Assembly (NCBI GenBank): GCA_021838765.1
Contig: JAKCCY010000094.1
Span: 1-10,916 of the forward strand
DNA from: Nitrospirota bacterium
GTDB lineage: Bacteria > Nitrospirota_A > Leptospirillia > Leptospirillales > Leptospirillaceae
Direction of reading: 5' to 3'
DNA length: 10,916 nucleotides
Part shown: one piece after another, positions 1-7,910 of the stretch
Numbering within the stretch: position 1 is the stretch's first letter
Layout: every line of letters starts with the position of its first letter
The notes under the pieces: generated by a model
Database searches by the model: none
Seen by the model: only the letters and a program-made list of their open reading frames with translations
Told to the model about the DNA's origin: nothing
Position numbers and translations under genes: made by a program

Positions 1-57
1 CCTGAGATCTTCACCGACTGATAACGGTGGCCAAGGAAGCTTTTGCAACACCTGCAT
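1..57 (-). CDS. possible 5' end of a divergent gene, cut by the window edge
   Basis: On the minus strand an ATG at 57-55 is preceded by AGAGG (complement of 64-68) six bases upstream, and the 19 codons that follow stay open to the left edge, reading MQVLQKLPWPPLSVGEDLR. That is the only evidence. The peptide is too short to assign to a family. If real, it would be transcribed away from the ABC exporter, making 58-464 a divergent promoter region. It could equally be a chance open frame; a plus-strand frame across the same bases is also open from the edge to about 130. Confidence 0.2.
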   Translation of the reverse strand, partial: MQVLQKLPWPPLSVGEDLR

Positions 58-464
58 CAAATACCTCTCATTGAAAAGAAGCTGTTCTGAGTACTATTAC
101 AAACCCGGCATCACCATCAAATCATTCTAAAAGCACTGTATAAAGAACATTTTCAAAAGATAATATCAAATAACCGTTCCAGAAATATGGTATAACCCTT
201 AAGGGGAAATAAATCCCTTCATCAGAGCTTGTAACGGATCAGGCACCCACCATCCAGAGCTGCCTGTTATTCAGGAAAAGCGAGCTCATTTCACTTATCA
301 TCCAAAGATTTCAACAATATCATTTCCTATCAAGGTTCTTGTCAGAGAATAACATCTCCTGTAGAAATATAGAAAGAAAAATTTGGATTCAGCCTCGACA
401 TATCCGTGGAAGCTTCAAGATCCCTTTAAGTTTAAGTGATACGTTTCATCAGGAGAAAACTTCA
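58..464. other. AT-rich leader/intergenic region upstream of the ABC exporter
   Basis: No convincing gene is seen. The stretch is clearly more AT-rich than the flanking genes and holds a perfect 10-base palindrome, CCCTTAAGGG, at 196-205, just after a TATAAC-like hexamer at 191-196 that could be a -10 element. No good -35 was found at the right distance. A TTG at 339 opens the exporter frame, but the sequence 339-464 has no counterpart in typical exporters, so I treat it as untranslated leader. Confidence 0.35.
451..455 (+). promoter_or_regulatory. ribosome binding site deciding a TTG start for the ABC exporter
   Basis: AGGAG at 451-455 is followed nine bases later by TTG at 465. The upstream in-frame TTG at 339 has only AAGG three bases away, which is too close to work well. 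The protein from 465 begins with the short amphipathic stretch typical of this exporter family, directly before the first membrane segment. Confidence 0.6.
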
Positions 465-2270
465 TTGATCACCTTGTTAAAACAGCTGAATGAACTCCTG
501 ACATCCACTCACCGAAAACGCCTTGCCCTACTCAGCATTCTGGTACTTCTTTCGGGGATCGCAGAAATTGTCGGTATCGCGTCGATCATGCCTTTCATGG
601 GAATGGTCGTCAATCCCGATATTGTTGTCCACAACCATTATCTGGCTTTCCTTTACCAACATTTCTCTTTCTCGTCCACCAACACTTTTCTCCGTTTTAT
701 CGGGGTTATAGTCCTCCTTATCATGCTTCTGTCCAATCTGATTTCCGCCGTTACCATCTGGGGAATCCTCCAGTTTTCCTTTTCTCTTGGTAAAGATCTT
801 TCCAACAAAATGTTTTCCGCCTACCTGAACCATTCCTACGTCTTTTTTCTGAACAGGAACAGCTCGGAGCTCGTACAAAACATCCTTTGGGAGATCGGCC
901 GTATCGTCAACGGCATCCTCATCCCCTTGTTAACGGTCTACTCAAAGATTGTCGTTGCCTCATCCATCCTTGCTCTCCTCGTCTGGATGAATCCTGAACT
1001 TGCCCTGATAGCCGGTCTCGTTTTGGGCGGAGCCTATTCCCTGGTGTTTTTCTTCGTGAGAAAGAGCCTTTCAAAGTCAGGCAATGAAGTCTCTGTCGAA
1101 AACACAAAACGAACCCAGATCGCCTACGAAACACTCGGCGGAATAAAAGATATCAAGCTGTTGGGCAGAGAGCGGGACTTCTATGACCGGTTTCAAAAGC
1201 CCATTGAGCTCTATGCCCTTTACCAGTCCAAAAGCCAGATGATCTCGCTTCTTCCCCGGTATGCGCTTGAAACCCTTGCTTACGGCGGCATCATTGTTAT
1301 CGTCATCTACCTTTTAAGCGTTCAGAAAAGCGCCAGCCACGCACTTCCCATAATGGCTCTTTATGCCCTTGCCGGATACCGGATCATGCCGTCTCTCCAA
1401 CAGATATTTGCGAATCTCGCAAGCATCCGGTTCAACATCTCGGCGGTTGCCCGCATTTCGAAAGATCTCGAGACATTATCTCCGCAAAAAGACGGAGAAC
1501 CGCCCGTTCCATCGCCGGAGACAACTCCGCTCCCCTTTTCAGAAAAAATCTCTCTCGAAAATATCGTCTTTCGCTACAAAGATCGTCCGGAACCCGTTCT
1601 TAAAGGCGTCTCCCTCTCGATCAAGGCCAATACCACCATCGGCATTGTCGGTTCGACCGGATCAGGCAAAACGACAACACTTGATATTTTCCTCGGCCTT
1701 CTTGAACCGGAATCAGGCAGACTTCTGATCGATGGAGTTCCGATCTCAAAAGAAAACGTCCGGGCATGGCAAGCCAATATCGGTTATGTTCCCCAACAAA
1801 TCATGCTGATGGATGACACCGTTGAAAGAAATATTGCCTTCGGCATCCCCGATGACAAGGTCGACCGGGAAAAGGTCATCCGGGCGGCGCGTCTTGCCCA
1901 CCTTCATGACTTTATCGAAAAAGAGCTTGAAAAAGGCTATGAGACAGAAATCGGAGAAAAAGGGGTACGGTTAAGCGGTGGACAACGCCAGCGGATCGGT
2001 ATCGCCAGAGCCCTTTACCATGAACCATCTGTGCTGGTTCTCGATGAAGCCACCAGCGCCCTCGACAACATCACCGAAAATGTGATTATGGAAGCCATTC
2101 ATACACTGTCGAAAGAAAAAACAATCCTGATGGTTGCACATCGTCTGACAACCGTCAGGGAATGCGACTGGATCTTTGTCATGGAAAACGGACATCTGTC
2201 GGATCAGGGAACCTATTCAGATCTTCTTTCCAGGAACACGATCTTCAGACAGCTTGCCCAAAAATCCTGA
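465..2270 (+). CDS. ABC exporter, fused membrane and ATPase domains (MsbA/PglK-like)
   Basis: This is a half-transporter that would work as a homodimer in the inner membrane, using ATP to flip or export a lipid-linked or hydrophobic substrate. Numbering from the TTG at 465 (601 residues), the first half holds about six hydrophobic segments, starting with SGIAEIVGIASIMPFM. The second half is a complete ATPase: Walker A GSTGSGKTT near residue 396, Q-loop YVPQQ, signature LSGGQ near 503, Walker B VLVLDEA with its aspartate near 527, and an AHR H-loop. All catalytic motifs look intact. The opening motif resembles PglK, the lipid-linked oligosaccharide flippase, and a glycosyltransferase lies downstream, so a glycan-lipid flippase is my inference; substrate cannot be read from sequence. 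An upstream in-frame TTG at 339 would give 643 residues. A decayed copy of its 3' end lies beyond ilvD at about 4578-4710. Confidence 0.88.
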   Translation: MITLLKQLNELLTSTHRKRLALLSILVLLSGIAEIVGIASIMPFMGMVVNPDIVVHNHYLAFLYQHFSFSSTNTFLRFIGVIVLLIMLLSNLISAVTIWGILQFSFSLGKDLSNKMFSAYLNHSYVFFLNRNSSELVQNILWEIGRIVNGILIPLLTVYSKIVVASSILALLVWMNPELALIAGLVLGGAYSLVFFFVRKSLSKSGNEVSVENTKRTQIAYETLGGIKDIKLLGRERDFYDRFQKPIELYALYQSKSQMISLLPRYALETLAYGGIIVIVIYLLSVQKSASHALPIMALYALAGYRIMPSLQQIFANLASIRFNISAVARISKDLETLSPQKDGEPPVPSPETTPLPFSEKISLENIVFRYKDRPEPVLKGVSLSIKANTTIGIVGSTGSGKTTTLDIFLGLLEPESGRLLIDGVPISKENVRAWQANIGYVPQQIMLMDDTVERNIAFGIPDDKVDREKVIRAARLAHLHDFIEKELEKGYETEIGEKGVRLSGGQRQRIGIARALYHEPSVLVLDEATSALDNITENVIMEAIHTLSKEKTILMVAHRLTTVRECDWIFVMENGHLSDQGTYSDLLSRNTIFRQLAQKS

Positions 2271-2597
2271 GAAGGTAACAACTCAGGGCAATAGAGTCTG
2301 ATTCTCCTGCAGCTTTTGACCTTGACGAAAACCTTCCACGAAAGTCCGCAAAAAACAAAAGGCCAAGAAACGACACATGAACACGACTGATACCCCTCGC
2401 ATCGAATTCTTGAGCGTCATTTGAGTTAAAAGTACAGATATGAGCCATCCATACCCGGACCCTCCCCCCTGCGTTTTCCCCTCAAATCCAGCAACGAATT
2501 TTTGTGCATCGAAACGCCTATTTGACACGGAGCCATGGGAAAGGCAATCTGTCGTAATCTACGTATCCATCCCCATATGAGAATAGAGGAGCACATC
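2271..2597. other. spacer between ABC exporter and ilvD
   Basis: No gene is supported in these 327 bases. No clear stem-loop terminator follows the exporter stop. TTGACA at 2522-2527 is a perfect -35 hexamer, but at 17 bases the -10 position reads CAATCT, a poor match, so the ilvD promoter is unresolved. Base composition changes towards that of ilvD somewhere around 2510-2550. TTTTGTGCATCGA at 2500-2512 recurs with one mismatch at 4521-4533, on the far side of ilvD. Confidence 0.5.
2586..2591 (+). promoter_or_regulatory. ribosome binding site fixing the ilvD start
   Basis: GAGGAG lies six bases before the ATG at 2598. The next in-frame ATG upstream, at 2535, has no such site, and starting at 2598 gives the [19 protein letters not shown] opening expected for this enzyme (E. 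coli IlvD begins [19 protein letters not shown]). Confidence 0.8.
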
Positions 2598-4460
2598 ATG
2601 CCGCAATATCGTTCCCGCACCACCACCCACGGACGCAACATGGCCGGCGCTCGCTCGCTGTGGCGCGCTACCGGCATGAAAGACGGCGACTTCGACAAGC
2701 CGATCATCGCCGTGGTGAACTCGTTTACCCAGTTCGTGCCGGGCCACGTGCACCTGAAAGACCTGGGCCAGATGGTCGCAAAAGAAATCGAAGCGGCAGG
2801 AGGCGTCGCCAAGGAATTCAACACCATCGCCGTCGATGACGGCATCGCCATGGGCCACGGAGGCATGCTGTACTCGCTGCCGTCACGCGACCTGATCGCC
2901 GACTCGGTCGAATACATGGTCAACGCACACTGCGCGGACGCGATGGTCTGCATTTCCAATTGCGACAAGATCACGCCAGGAATGCTGATGGCCGCACTAC
3001 GCCTGAACATCCCCGTGATATTCGTGTCGGGTGGTCCGATGGAAGCGGGCAAGATCCTAAAAGTCGTCAACGGCGACCAGAAAGTCATCAAGCTGGATCT
3101 GGTCGATGCGATGATCAAGGCCGGAGACAACACCGTCAGCGATGCCGACGTGGCCGAAATCGAACGATCCGCATGCCCGACCTGCGGTTCCTGCTCCGGC
3201 ATGTTCACCGCCAACTCGATGAACTGCTTGACCGAAGCACTGGGACTGTCCCTGCCGGGCAACGGTACCATCGTTGCAACGCACGCCGACCGCAAGGAAT
3301 TGTTCCTGTGCGCCGGCCGCCTGATCGTCGACCTGGCCAAACGCTACTACGAACAGGACGATGCATCAGTCCTGCCTCGCAGCATCGCCACCATGGCCGC
3401 GTTCGAGAATGCGATGACGCTGGACGTGTCGATGGGCGGCTCCACCAATACCGTGCTGCATTTGCTGGCCGCCGCGCACGAAGCGGGCGTGCCATTCACG
3501 ATGGCCGACATCGACCGGATTTCGCGCAAGGTGCCATGCCTGTGTAAAGTCGCGCCGATGACGGACAAATACCACATCGAAGACGTGCACCGAGCCGGCG
3601 GCATCATCGGTATCCTGGGCGAACTGGCGCGTGCCGGCCTGCTCGATACGTCAATGCCCACCGTGCACGAAAAAACTCTGGGCGAAGCGATTGAGAAAAA
3701 CGATGTCAGGCGAACCAGCAATCCGGCCATACACCAGTTCTTCCGCGCGGCGCCGGGTGGCGTGCCGACGCAAGTCGCATTCTCGCAATCGGAACGTTAC
3801 GAAGCGCTGGACCTGGACCGTAGTGCCGGCTGCATCCGCGACCTGAAACACGCATATTCAAAAGACGGTGGGCTGGCGGTACTGTACGGCAATCTGGCCG
3901 AAAAAGGCTGCATCGTAAAAACAGCCGGCGTGGATGAAAGCATCCTGAAATTCTCCGGCAGGGGACGAGTGTTCGAAAGCCAGGATGCGGCCGTGGAAGC
4001 CATCCTGGGCGATACCGTGCATGCGGGCGACGTCGTCGTCATCCGTTATGAAGGTCCAAAAGGTGGCCCTGGCATGCAGGAAATGCTGTACCCGACCTCA
4101 TACATCAAGTCGAAAGGACTGGGCAAGGCGTGCGCGCTATTGACCGACGGACGTTTCTCGGGCGGGTCATCCGGCCTGGTGATCGGCCATGCTTCTCCGG
4201 AAGCGGCAGAAGGCGGCGCGATCGGACTCGTGGAAGAGGGCGACATAATCGACATCGATATTCCGAACCGCACCATCAGTCTGCGCATCAGCGATGAAGC
4301 GCTGGCGGCACGCCGTGCAGCGATGGAGGCGAAGGGTGCAGACTCCTGGAAACCGGCCAGCCGCGAACGCGCAGTATCCCAGGCGCTGCAGGCGTATGCG
4401 GCGATGACCACGTCGGCCGACCGTGGCGCGGTGCGCGACTTGTCGCAGCTGAAGCGCTAG
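2598..4460 (+). CDS. ilvD: dihydroxy-acid dehydratase
   Basis: The enzyme (EC 4.2.1.9) dehydrates 2,3-dihydroxy-isovalerate and 2,3-dihydroxy-3-methylvalerate to the 2-keto acids, the step before transamination in valine and isoleucine synthesis, and uses an iron-sulfur cluster and Mg2+ in the cytoplasm. The 620-residue product matches the E. coli enzyme (616) almost end to end from memory. Cys122 in [10 protein letters not shown] and Cys199 in [10 protein letters not shown] are the expected cluster ligands; Asp123 and Lys124 follow Cys122 as in the Mg2+ site; TDGRFSGG near 516-523 holds the catalytic serine, Ser521. The extra four residues fall in the loop after PMEAGK. All key residues are present, so it should be active. 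Leucine is nearly always CTG and GC is much higher than in the exporter or glycosyltransferase, so it looks horizontally acquired, with a proteobacterial (perhaps betaproteobacterial) flavour. It stands alone, without ilvA, ilvC or leu neighbours. Confidence 0.96.
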   Translation: MPQYRSRTTTHGRNMAGARSLWRATGMKDGDFDKPIIAVVNSFTQFVPGHVHLKDLGQMVAKEIEAAGGVAKEFNTIAVDDGIAMGHGGMLYSLPSRDLIADSVEYMVNAHCADAMVCISNCDKITPGMLMAALRLNIPVIFVSGGPMEAGKILKVVNGDQKVIKLDLVDAMIKAGDNTVSDADVAEIERSACPTCGSCSGMFTANSMNCLTEALGLSLPGNGTIVATHADRKELFLCAGRLIVDLAKRYYEQDDASVLPRSIATMAAFENAMTLDVSMGGSTNTVLHLLAAAHEAGVPFTMADIDRISRKVPCLCKVAPMTDKYHIEDVHRAGGIIGILGELARAGLLDTSMPTVHEKTLGEAIEKNDVRRTSNPAIHQFFRAAPGGVPTQVAFSQSERYEALDLDRSAGCIRDLKHAYSKDGGLAVLYGNLAEKGCIVKTAGVDESILKFSGRGRVFESQDAAVEAILGDTVHAGDVVVIRYEGPKGGPGMQEMLYPTSYIKSKGLGKACALLTDGRFSGGSSGLVIGHASPEAAEGGAIGLVEEGDIIDIDIPNRTISLRISDEALAARRAAMEAKGADSWKPASRERAVSQALQAYAAMTTSADRGAVRDLSQLKR

Positions 4461-4577
4461 CTGGGCGTGAGGGTCCTCATGGACTTCCCCACACTGGAAT
4501 ACCCGTTGCAATGACTTCTCTTTTGTTCATCGACAGATTTTTCCACTTTTGGGTTCCCGGTAGGGGGAGCACCAGAC
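4461..4577. other. spacer between ilvD and the exporter relic
   Basis: No gene is seen. GTCC-TCAT-GGAC near 4474-4485 makes only a four-pair stem and is not a convincing terminator. The composition drops back from the GC-rich ilvD style to the local style within about 60 bases of the ilvD stop. TTTTGTTCATCGA at 4521-4533 is the near-copy of 2500-2512. Confidence 0.35.
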
Positions 4578-4710
4578 TTTTTTCCCTGCGTTTGCCCACT
4601 TCATCTTGGAAAGCGCAGGGAACGCAACAGAATCTTTGCCATGAAAAACGGACATCTGTCGGATCAGGGAGCCTACTCCGAACCCTTTTCCAGAAACACG
4701 ATCTTTCAGC
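4578..4710 (+). pseudogene. decayed copy of an ABC exporter C-terminus
   Basis: The bases 4645-4670 are identical to 2185-2210 in the exporter, a 26-base perfect match at an offset of 2460. Similarity extends on both sides: 4631-4706 aligns with 2171-2246 with roughly one mismatch in six, and weaker matching reaches back to about 4578. Read in the exporter frame, it gives RIFAMKNGHLSDQGAYSE and then SRNTIF, against WIFVMENGHLSDQGTYSD and SRNTIF in the intact gene. The match then breaks into unrelated sequence and no stop follows at the expected place. No ATPase motifs remain, so this is a non-functional fragment. It could be left from a tandem second exporter or from a duplication made when ilvD entered. 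Confidence 0.75.
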
Positions 4711-4819
4711 CCCCCACACCAAGGAGTACAGAACGAAGTAGCCCAAAACAGTTAAAGGCGAAAGGGTTTTACTGAAACTCCCATCGCCTGGTCGTGAAAT
4801 CCTGCTTTGCTCCAGAAAA

Positions 4820-5902
4820 TCAGGACAGGAATACCCTTCCGAAATTTCCTGGTATTTTCTCAAGCGAGCCGGATTCGAATCGGTCGAACCAAAACAGGCG
4901 GGGGTAGAGCGATTTCGGTAAAAAGGTCTTGAGATAAAGTTTTAATGTGTAGATATCCGATGGATCCTCTATAAGAGACCTTTTCAACAGCTCGGCTCCA
5001 ACGGATGCGCCATCAGGATACCTCAGGGCATGAGACCCCACCGTTCGGAGAATAATCGCCTTGATTCTTTTCAGGTGGCGGAGATTGTCCGGAGAAATCC
5101 TTGAAAATCGCTCCTGCAAAGAATTGAAAAAGACCTGGTCGTTCTGATGCCAGTTGGGATGAACCTGGTATTTCCCCGGTGTTTGGGCAAAAGACTCCTT
5201 GTTCATCTTCCAGGGAGATTCCCTGAAACAGAACAATGCTTCCGGAACCTGCCCAAACGGGCCCTCTGCAAGCATTCTGACCTGAAACTCGTAGTCCTCC
5301 AGAAACTGGGGGTTGAACCGCAGATCAAAAAGACCCGCCTTTATGGCTGTTTCTTTCCTGAACATGAAAGCCGATGGCACGTGAAAATGAAATGATTCTG
5401 CATGATCGATCGCAACCAGACTTTTGAACAGGGAAATGATCTCGTCCTCAATGATCCGGAAAGAATTCTGCGTATTGATCGTTGGGGAAAGGATATTGTC
5501 TTTCAGAATCCTTTTTCCATCAGGAGACATAAGGTCGTATCCTGAAGTTACCAAAGAAAGATCCGGGCGGCTTAAAAGGAGCTCCCGCTGGCATTCAAGT
5601 CTGTGAGGTTTCATCAGGTCATCTTCATCCTGAAGGGCAACAAAACGTCCCCGACTTGCCAGAATCCCGGAATTCCTCGCCGAGCACACCCCCTGTTCCG
5701 GCTCATGAATCAGCCGAATTTTGTCTGGAAACTTCCGGGCAAAAGACTGGACCACTGCCCGAGTCGCATCCCTGGCATTGTTATCGACCAGAATGATCTC
5801 GAAGTTCTGAAATGTTTGGGACAAGGCGGACTCTATCGATTCGGAAAGTTCCCAGCTTCGGGAGTAACACGGGATAATGACGGAGATATCCGGAGATTCC
5901 AA
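4820..5902 (-). CDS. family 2 glycosyltransferase
   Basis: The product should transfer a sugar from a nucleotide-sugar donor to a glycan, lipid or protein acceptor at the cytoplasmic face of the membrane. The N-terminal GT-A domain opens with ISVIIPCYSRSWELSESIES (residues 6-25), continues with EIILVDNN and GVCSARNSGILASRG, and has the metal/nucleotide-binding acidic motif QDEDD near 91-95. LEDYEFQVRML carries the acidic pair typical of the catalytic base region. The C-terminal 150 residues look like a non-membrane tail I do not recognise; no membrane span is obvious. I choose the TTG at 5902, giving 360 residues, because AAAGGAG (complement of 5910-5916) sits seven bases upstream and the family usually begins a few residues before SVIIP. 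An in-frame ATG at 5953 would add 17 residues and has no such site. Acceptor and donor cannot be inferred. It is divergent from the acyl amino acid synthase. Confidence 0.9.
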   Translation of the reverse strand: MESPDISVIIPCYSRSWELSESIESALSQTFQNFEIILVDNNARDATRAVVQSFARKFPDKIRLIHEPEQGVCSARNSGILASRGRFVALQDEDDLMKPHRLECQRELLLSRPDLSLVTSGYDLMSPDGKRILKDNILSPTINTQNSFRIIEDEIISLFKSLVAIDHAESFHFHVPSAFMFRKETAIKAGLFDLRFNPQFLEDYEFQVRMLAEGPFGQVPEALFCFRESPWKMNKESFAQTPGKYQVHPNWHQNDQVFFNSLQERFSRISPDNLRHLKRIKAIILRTVGSHALRYPDGASVGAELLKRSLIEDPSDIYTLKLYLKTFLPKSLYPRLFWFDRFESGSLEKIPGNFGRVFLS

Positions 5903-6104
5903 GTTCCAGCTCCTTTCATGAGAGCATCTCGCCTGAACATGACACCCTGGCACCAGGATCGATGGCCAAAAGTATCATGCCGTCGATCCAGTCCATATTG
6001 ACCTGTTCTAGTATCATACAATATGATCGTCTTGACGACTAACCAGTATCGTCACAATAAATATCAAGAAAATGTATTCTGTCGATTACGGGAGAAACTC
6101 CGCT
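5903..6104. promoter_or_regulatory. divergent promoter region with repeated AGTATCRT octamers
   Basis: This 202-base region separates the glycosyltransferase (leftward) from the acyl amino acid synthase (rightward). Rightward, TTGACC at 5998-6003 and TATGAT at 6022-6027, with an 18-base spacer, each match the sigma70 consensus at five of six bases. The -10 is half of a dyad, ATCATA-CAA-TATGAT, at 6013-6027. The octamer AGTATC(A/G)T occurs three times, at 5971-5978, 6010-6017 and 6045-6052, bracketing the promoter at intervals of 39 and 35 bases. A second TTGACG at 6032-6037 lacks a good -10. The arrangement suggests binding by a regulator, but no regulator gene is in view. Confidence 0.5.
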
Positions 6105-6884
6105 ATGACCGACCAATCGGTGGCGACAACAGCCTCGGACACAGAAGACATTATCGCCGCTTTCTTCATGACCAATCCAAACACACTCTCCCCCATCAGC
6201 CTCAATCAAACCGAGCCCGAGTCTCCCGAAGAGACCTTCTCGGAACGGCGCCAGTTTCGGATCCGTCTCGCCAACACTCCCGAAAGGCGAGAGTCGGCAA
6301 ACGTCCTGATCGACCGGATGTATGCCTGGAAGGGGTACGGACGAGGCAGTCTTGTCAGCGAAAATCCCCACAGGATTACCCTTATCACCTATGGAATGGA
6401 CAATCAGGTCATCGGGACCATCTCGGTCGGGATGGACTCTCCGGAGGGGCTTTTCGCAGATGAAAACTACCATCAGGAGCTTGAGACACTCAGAAGTCAG
6501 GGTTGCCGGGTTTGCGAATACAACGCACTGGCGGTGGACTCGAGCATCAAGTCCAAAAGAGTCCTCGCCAGTCTTTTCCATATCGCCATGCTCTATCCCT
6601 ATGGCCTCTTTGGATATACAGACGGATTGATCGAAGTCGCCCCCAACCATGCGGGATTTTACCGCAAAATGATGGGATTCACCCAGATCGGAGACGAACG
6701 GATCTGCCCGAGAGTCAATGTTCCCGGAGTACTTCTGAGGGGAAACTTCCAGGAAGCGAACGAGCGCATCGCCAGAGTCGGAGGTCTGATGGACAAGGAA
6801 ACCTCCGACATGTCCCTCTTTCCATACTTCTTCAGCAAAACCGACGCAGACGGTATCCTTGGCCGTCTCAAGAACATGGCCTGA
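6105..6884 (+). CDS. N-acyl amino acid synthase, FeeM-like GNAT
   Basis: Members of this family move a long-chain acyl group from acyl carrier protein to the amine of an amino acid; they share the GNAT fold with acyl-homoserine lactone synthases. The 259-residue product has an unconserved N-terminal arm of about 45 residues, then the core: FRIRLANTPERRESANVLID, the MYAWKGYG segment, a beta-strand pair TLITYGMDNQVIGTISVGMD, the block CEYNALAVD near 137-145, and EVAPNHAGFYRKMMGF near the acyl-binding region. No signal peptide or membrane span is seen. I chose the ATG at 6105 because GGGAG lies ten bases before it; an in-frame ATG at 6072 would add 11 residues but has only a weak site. It is followed four bases later by the ThiF-like gene. 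In other Gram-negatives such synthases have been linked to PEP-CTERM/exosortase loci, but no exosortase is in this window. The acyl chain and amino acid cannot be predicted. Confidence 0.8.
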   Translation: MTDQSVATTASDTEDIIAAFFMTNPNTLSPISLNQTEPESPEETFSERRQFRIRLANTPERRESANVLIDRMYAWKGYGRGSLVSENPHRITLITYGMDNQVIGTISVGMDSPEGLFADENYHQELETLRSQGCRVCEYNALAVDSSIKSKRVLASLFHIAMLYPYGLFGYTDGLIEVAPNHAGFYRKMMGFTQIGDERICPRVNVPGVLLRGNFQEANERIARVGGLMDKETSDMSLFPYFFSKTDADGILGRLKNMA

Positions 6885-6888
6885 CCAG

Positions 6889-7761
6889 GTGAGCACAACA
6901 TTCGTCTATGAAGAAGCTTTTTCCAGGAATATCGGCTGGATCACAAAAGCCGAACAACAGATCCTTCGGGGAAAAAGAATCGCCATCGCCGGAATGGGCG
7001 GCGTCGGCGGCGTTCACCTTCTGACTCTCGCCAGACTTGGGATCGGAGCTTTTCACATCGCCGATCTCGATATTTTCGAGACCGTCAATTTCAACCGCCA
7101 GGTCGGAGCCACGATCCCGCACCTTGGAAAACCCAAAGCCGATACCCTTGCGAAAATGGCGCTCGAGATCAATCCCGAGCTCGACATCAAGGTTTTCCCA
7201 AAAGGCGTGGACAAAGACAATCTTCCCGACTTTTTTAAAGGTGTGGACCTCTACATCGACGGACTCGACTTCTTTGCGTTTTCCGCCAGACAGGCCACCT
7301 TTGCCACCTGCGAAAAACTCGGGATTCCCGCAACAACCGCCGCCCCCCTTGGAATGGGAGCATCCCTTTTGAATTTTCTGCCTGGACAGATGACGTTTGA
7401 AGACTATTTTGGCTGGAACAATTGTTCGGATGATGAAAAAGGGCTTCTGTTTCTTTTGGGGTTGGCTCCGGCAAGACTTCACTTCAATTATTTAGTCGAC
7501 CCCACTGCCGTCAATCTTGAAGAGCACCGTGGACCCTCCACCATAATGGCCTGCCAGATCTGCGCCGGAATGGCCGCAACCGAAGCGCTCAAAATCCTTT
7601 TAAAGCGGGGAAAGGCTCTGGCAGCCCCCCGGGGGCTTCAGTTCGATGCCTACAGGAACAAGCTTTCCAAAACCTGGCTTCCCGGCGGGAACAGAAATCC
7701 ACTCCAGCGTCTGGCGCTGATGTTTGCAAGAAAAAAACTGGATTCTCTCAAGAAACACTGA
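6889..7761 (+). CDS. ThiF/MoeB-like E1-type adenylyltransferase
   Basis: The family activates a carboxyl group, usually the C-terminus of a ubiquitin-like sulfur carrier, by adenylation. Numbering from the GTG at 6889 (290 residues), the fold is clear: glycine loop GMGGVGG at 35-41, ADLDIFETVNFNRQ at 58-71 with Asp59, Asp61, Asn69, Arg70 and Gln71 in nucleotide-binding positions, Lys81/Lys83 in GKPK, and DGLD at 124-127 in place of the usual DxxDN. MoeB and ThiF normally carry two CxxC zinc pairs; here I see only one, Cys222 and Cys225, so the zinc site is probably lost. Cys179 in NNCSDDE is a possible thioester cysteine, unproven. The GTG start gives a four-base gap from the upstream stop; a TTG at 6859 would overlap that gene. 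No ThiS or MoaD-like carrier is nearby, so the substrate may be the N-acyl amino acid, its acyl carrier protein, or an unlinked protein. Confidence 0.85.
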   Translation: MSTTFVYEEAFSRNIGWITKAEQQILRGKRIAIAGMGGVGGVHLLTLARLGIGAFHIADLDIFETVNFNRQVGATIPHLGKPKADTLAKMALEINPELDIKVFPKGVDKDNLPDFFKGVDLYIDGLDFFAFSARQATFATCEKLGIPATTAAPLGMGASLLNFLPGQMTFEDYFGWNNCSDDEKGLLFLLGLAPARLHFNYLVDPTAVNLEEHRGPSTIMACQICAGMAATEALKILLKRGKALAAPRGLQFDAYRNKLSKTWLPGGNRNPLQRLALMFARKKLDSLKKH

Positions 7762-7806
7762 CGACGAAGTGTATAGCGGGTGGACGGGGTCCCATAAACC
7801 CTGATC

Positions 7807-7883
7807 TGCCAGAAAGCGCCGCTTCACCGCCCCCTGAACCTCTACCCGATTACAGTCGGAGAGTTGCGGCGCTCTTTCTGGCA
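7807..7883. repeat. large imperfect inverted repeat between convergent genes
   Basis: TGCCAGAAAGCGCCGC at 7807-7822 is complementary to GCGGCGCTCTTTCTGGCA at 7866-7883, apart from a two-base TC insertion. Inside the 43-base loop, CTCT..CCGA at about 7840-7850 can pair with TCGGAGAG at about 7856-7863, making a branched or nested hairpin. It lies between the ThiF-like stop at 7761 and the leftward DUF2442 stop at 7911. It could act as a two-way terminator, though a loop this long and the absence of a T-run are unusual; a small non-autonomous mobile element or an IS end is an alternative. Confidence 0.55.
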
Positions 7884-7910
7884 TACAAATTATGGTGAGG
7901 CTGCCCATAT

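Noticed and set aside
2426..3340. Long open frame on the minus strand opposite ilvD (304 codons)
   Set aside because: It is fully antisense to a clearly conserved enzyme, has no recognisable domain, and such frames are expected opposite GC-rich genes.
4511..4741. Small plus-strand open frame after ilvD (76 codons)
   Set aside because: It crosses the exporter relic in the wrong frame and resembles nothing; the exporter frame explains the sequence.
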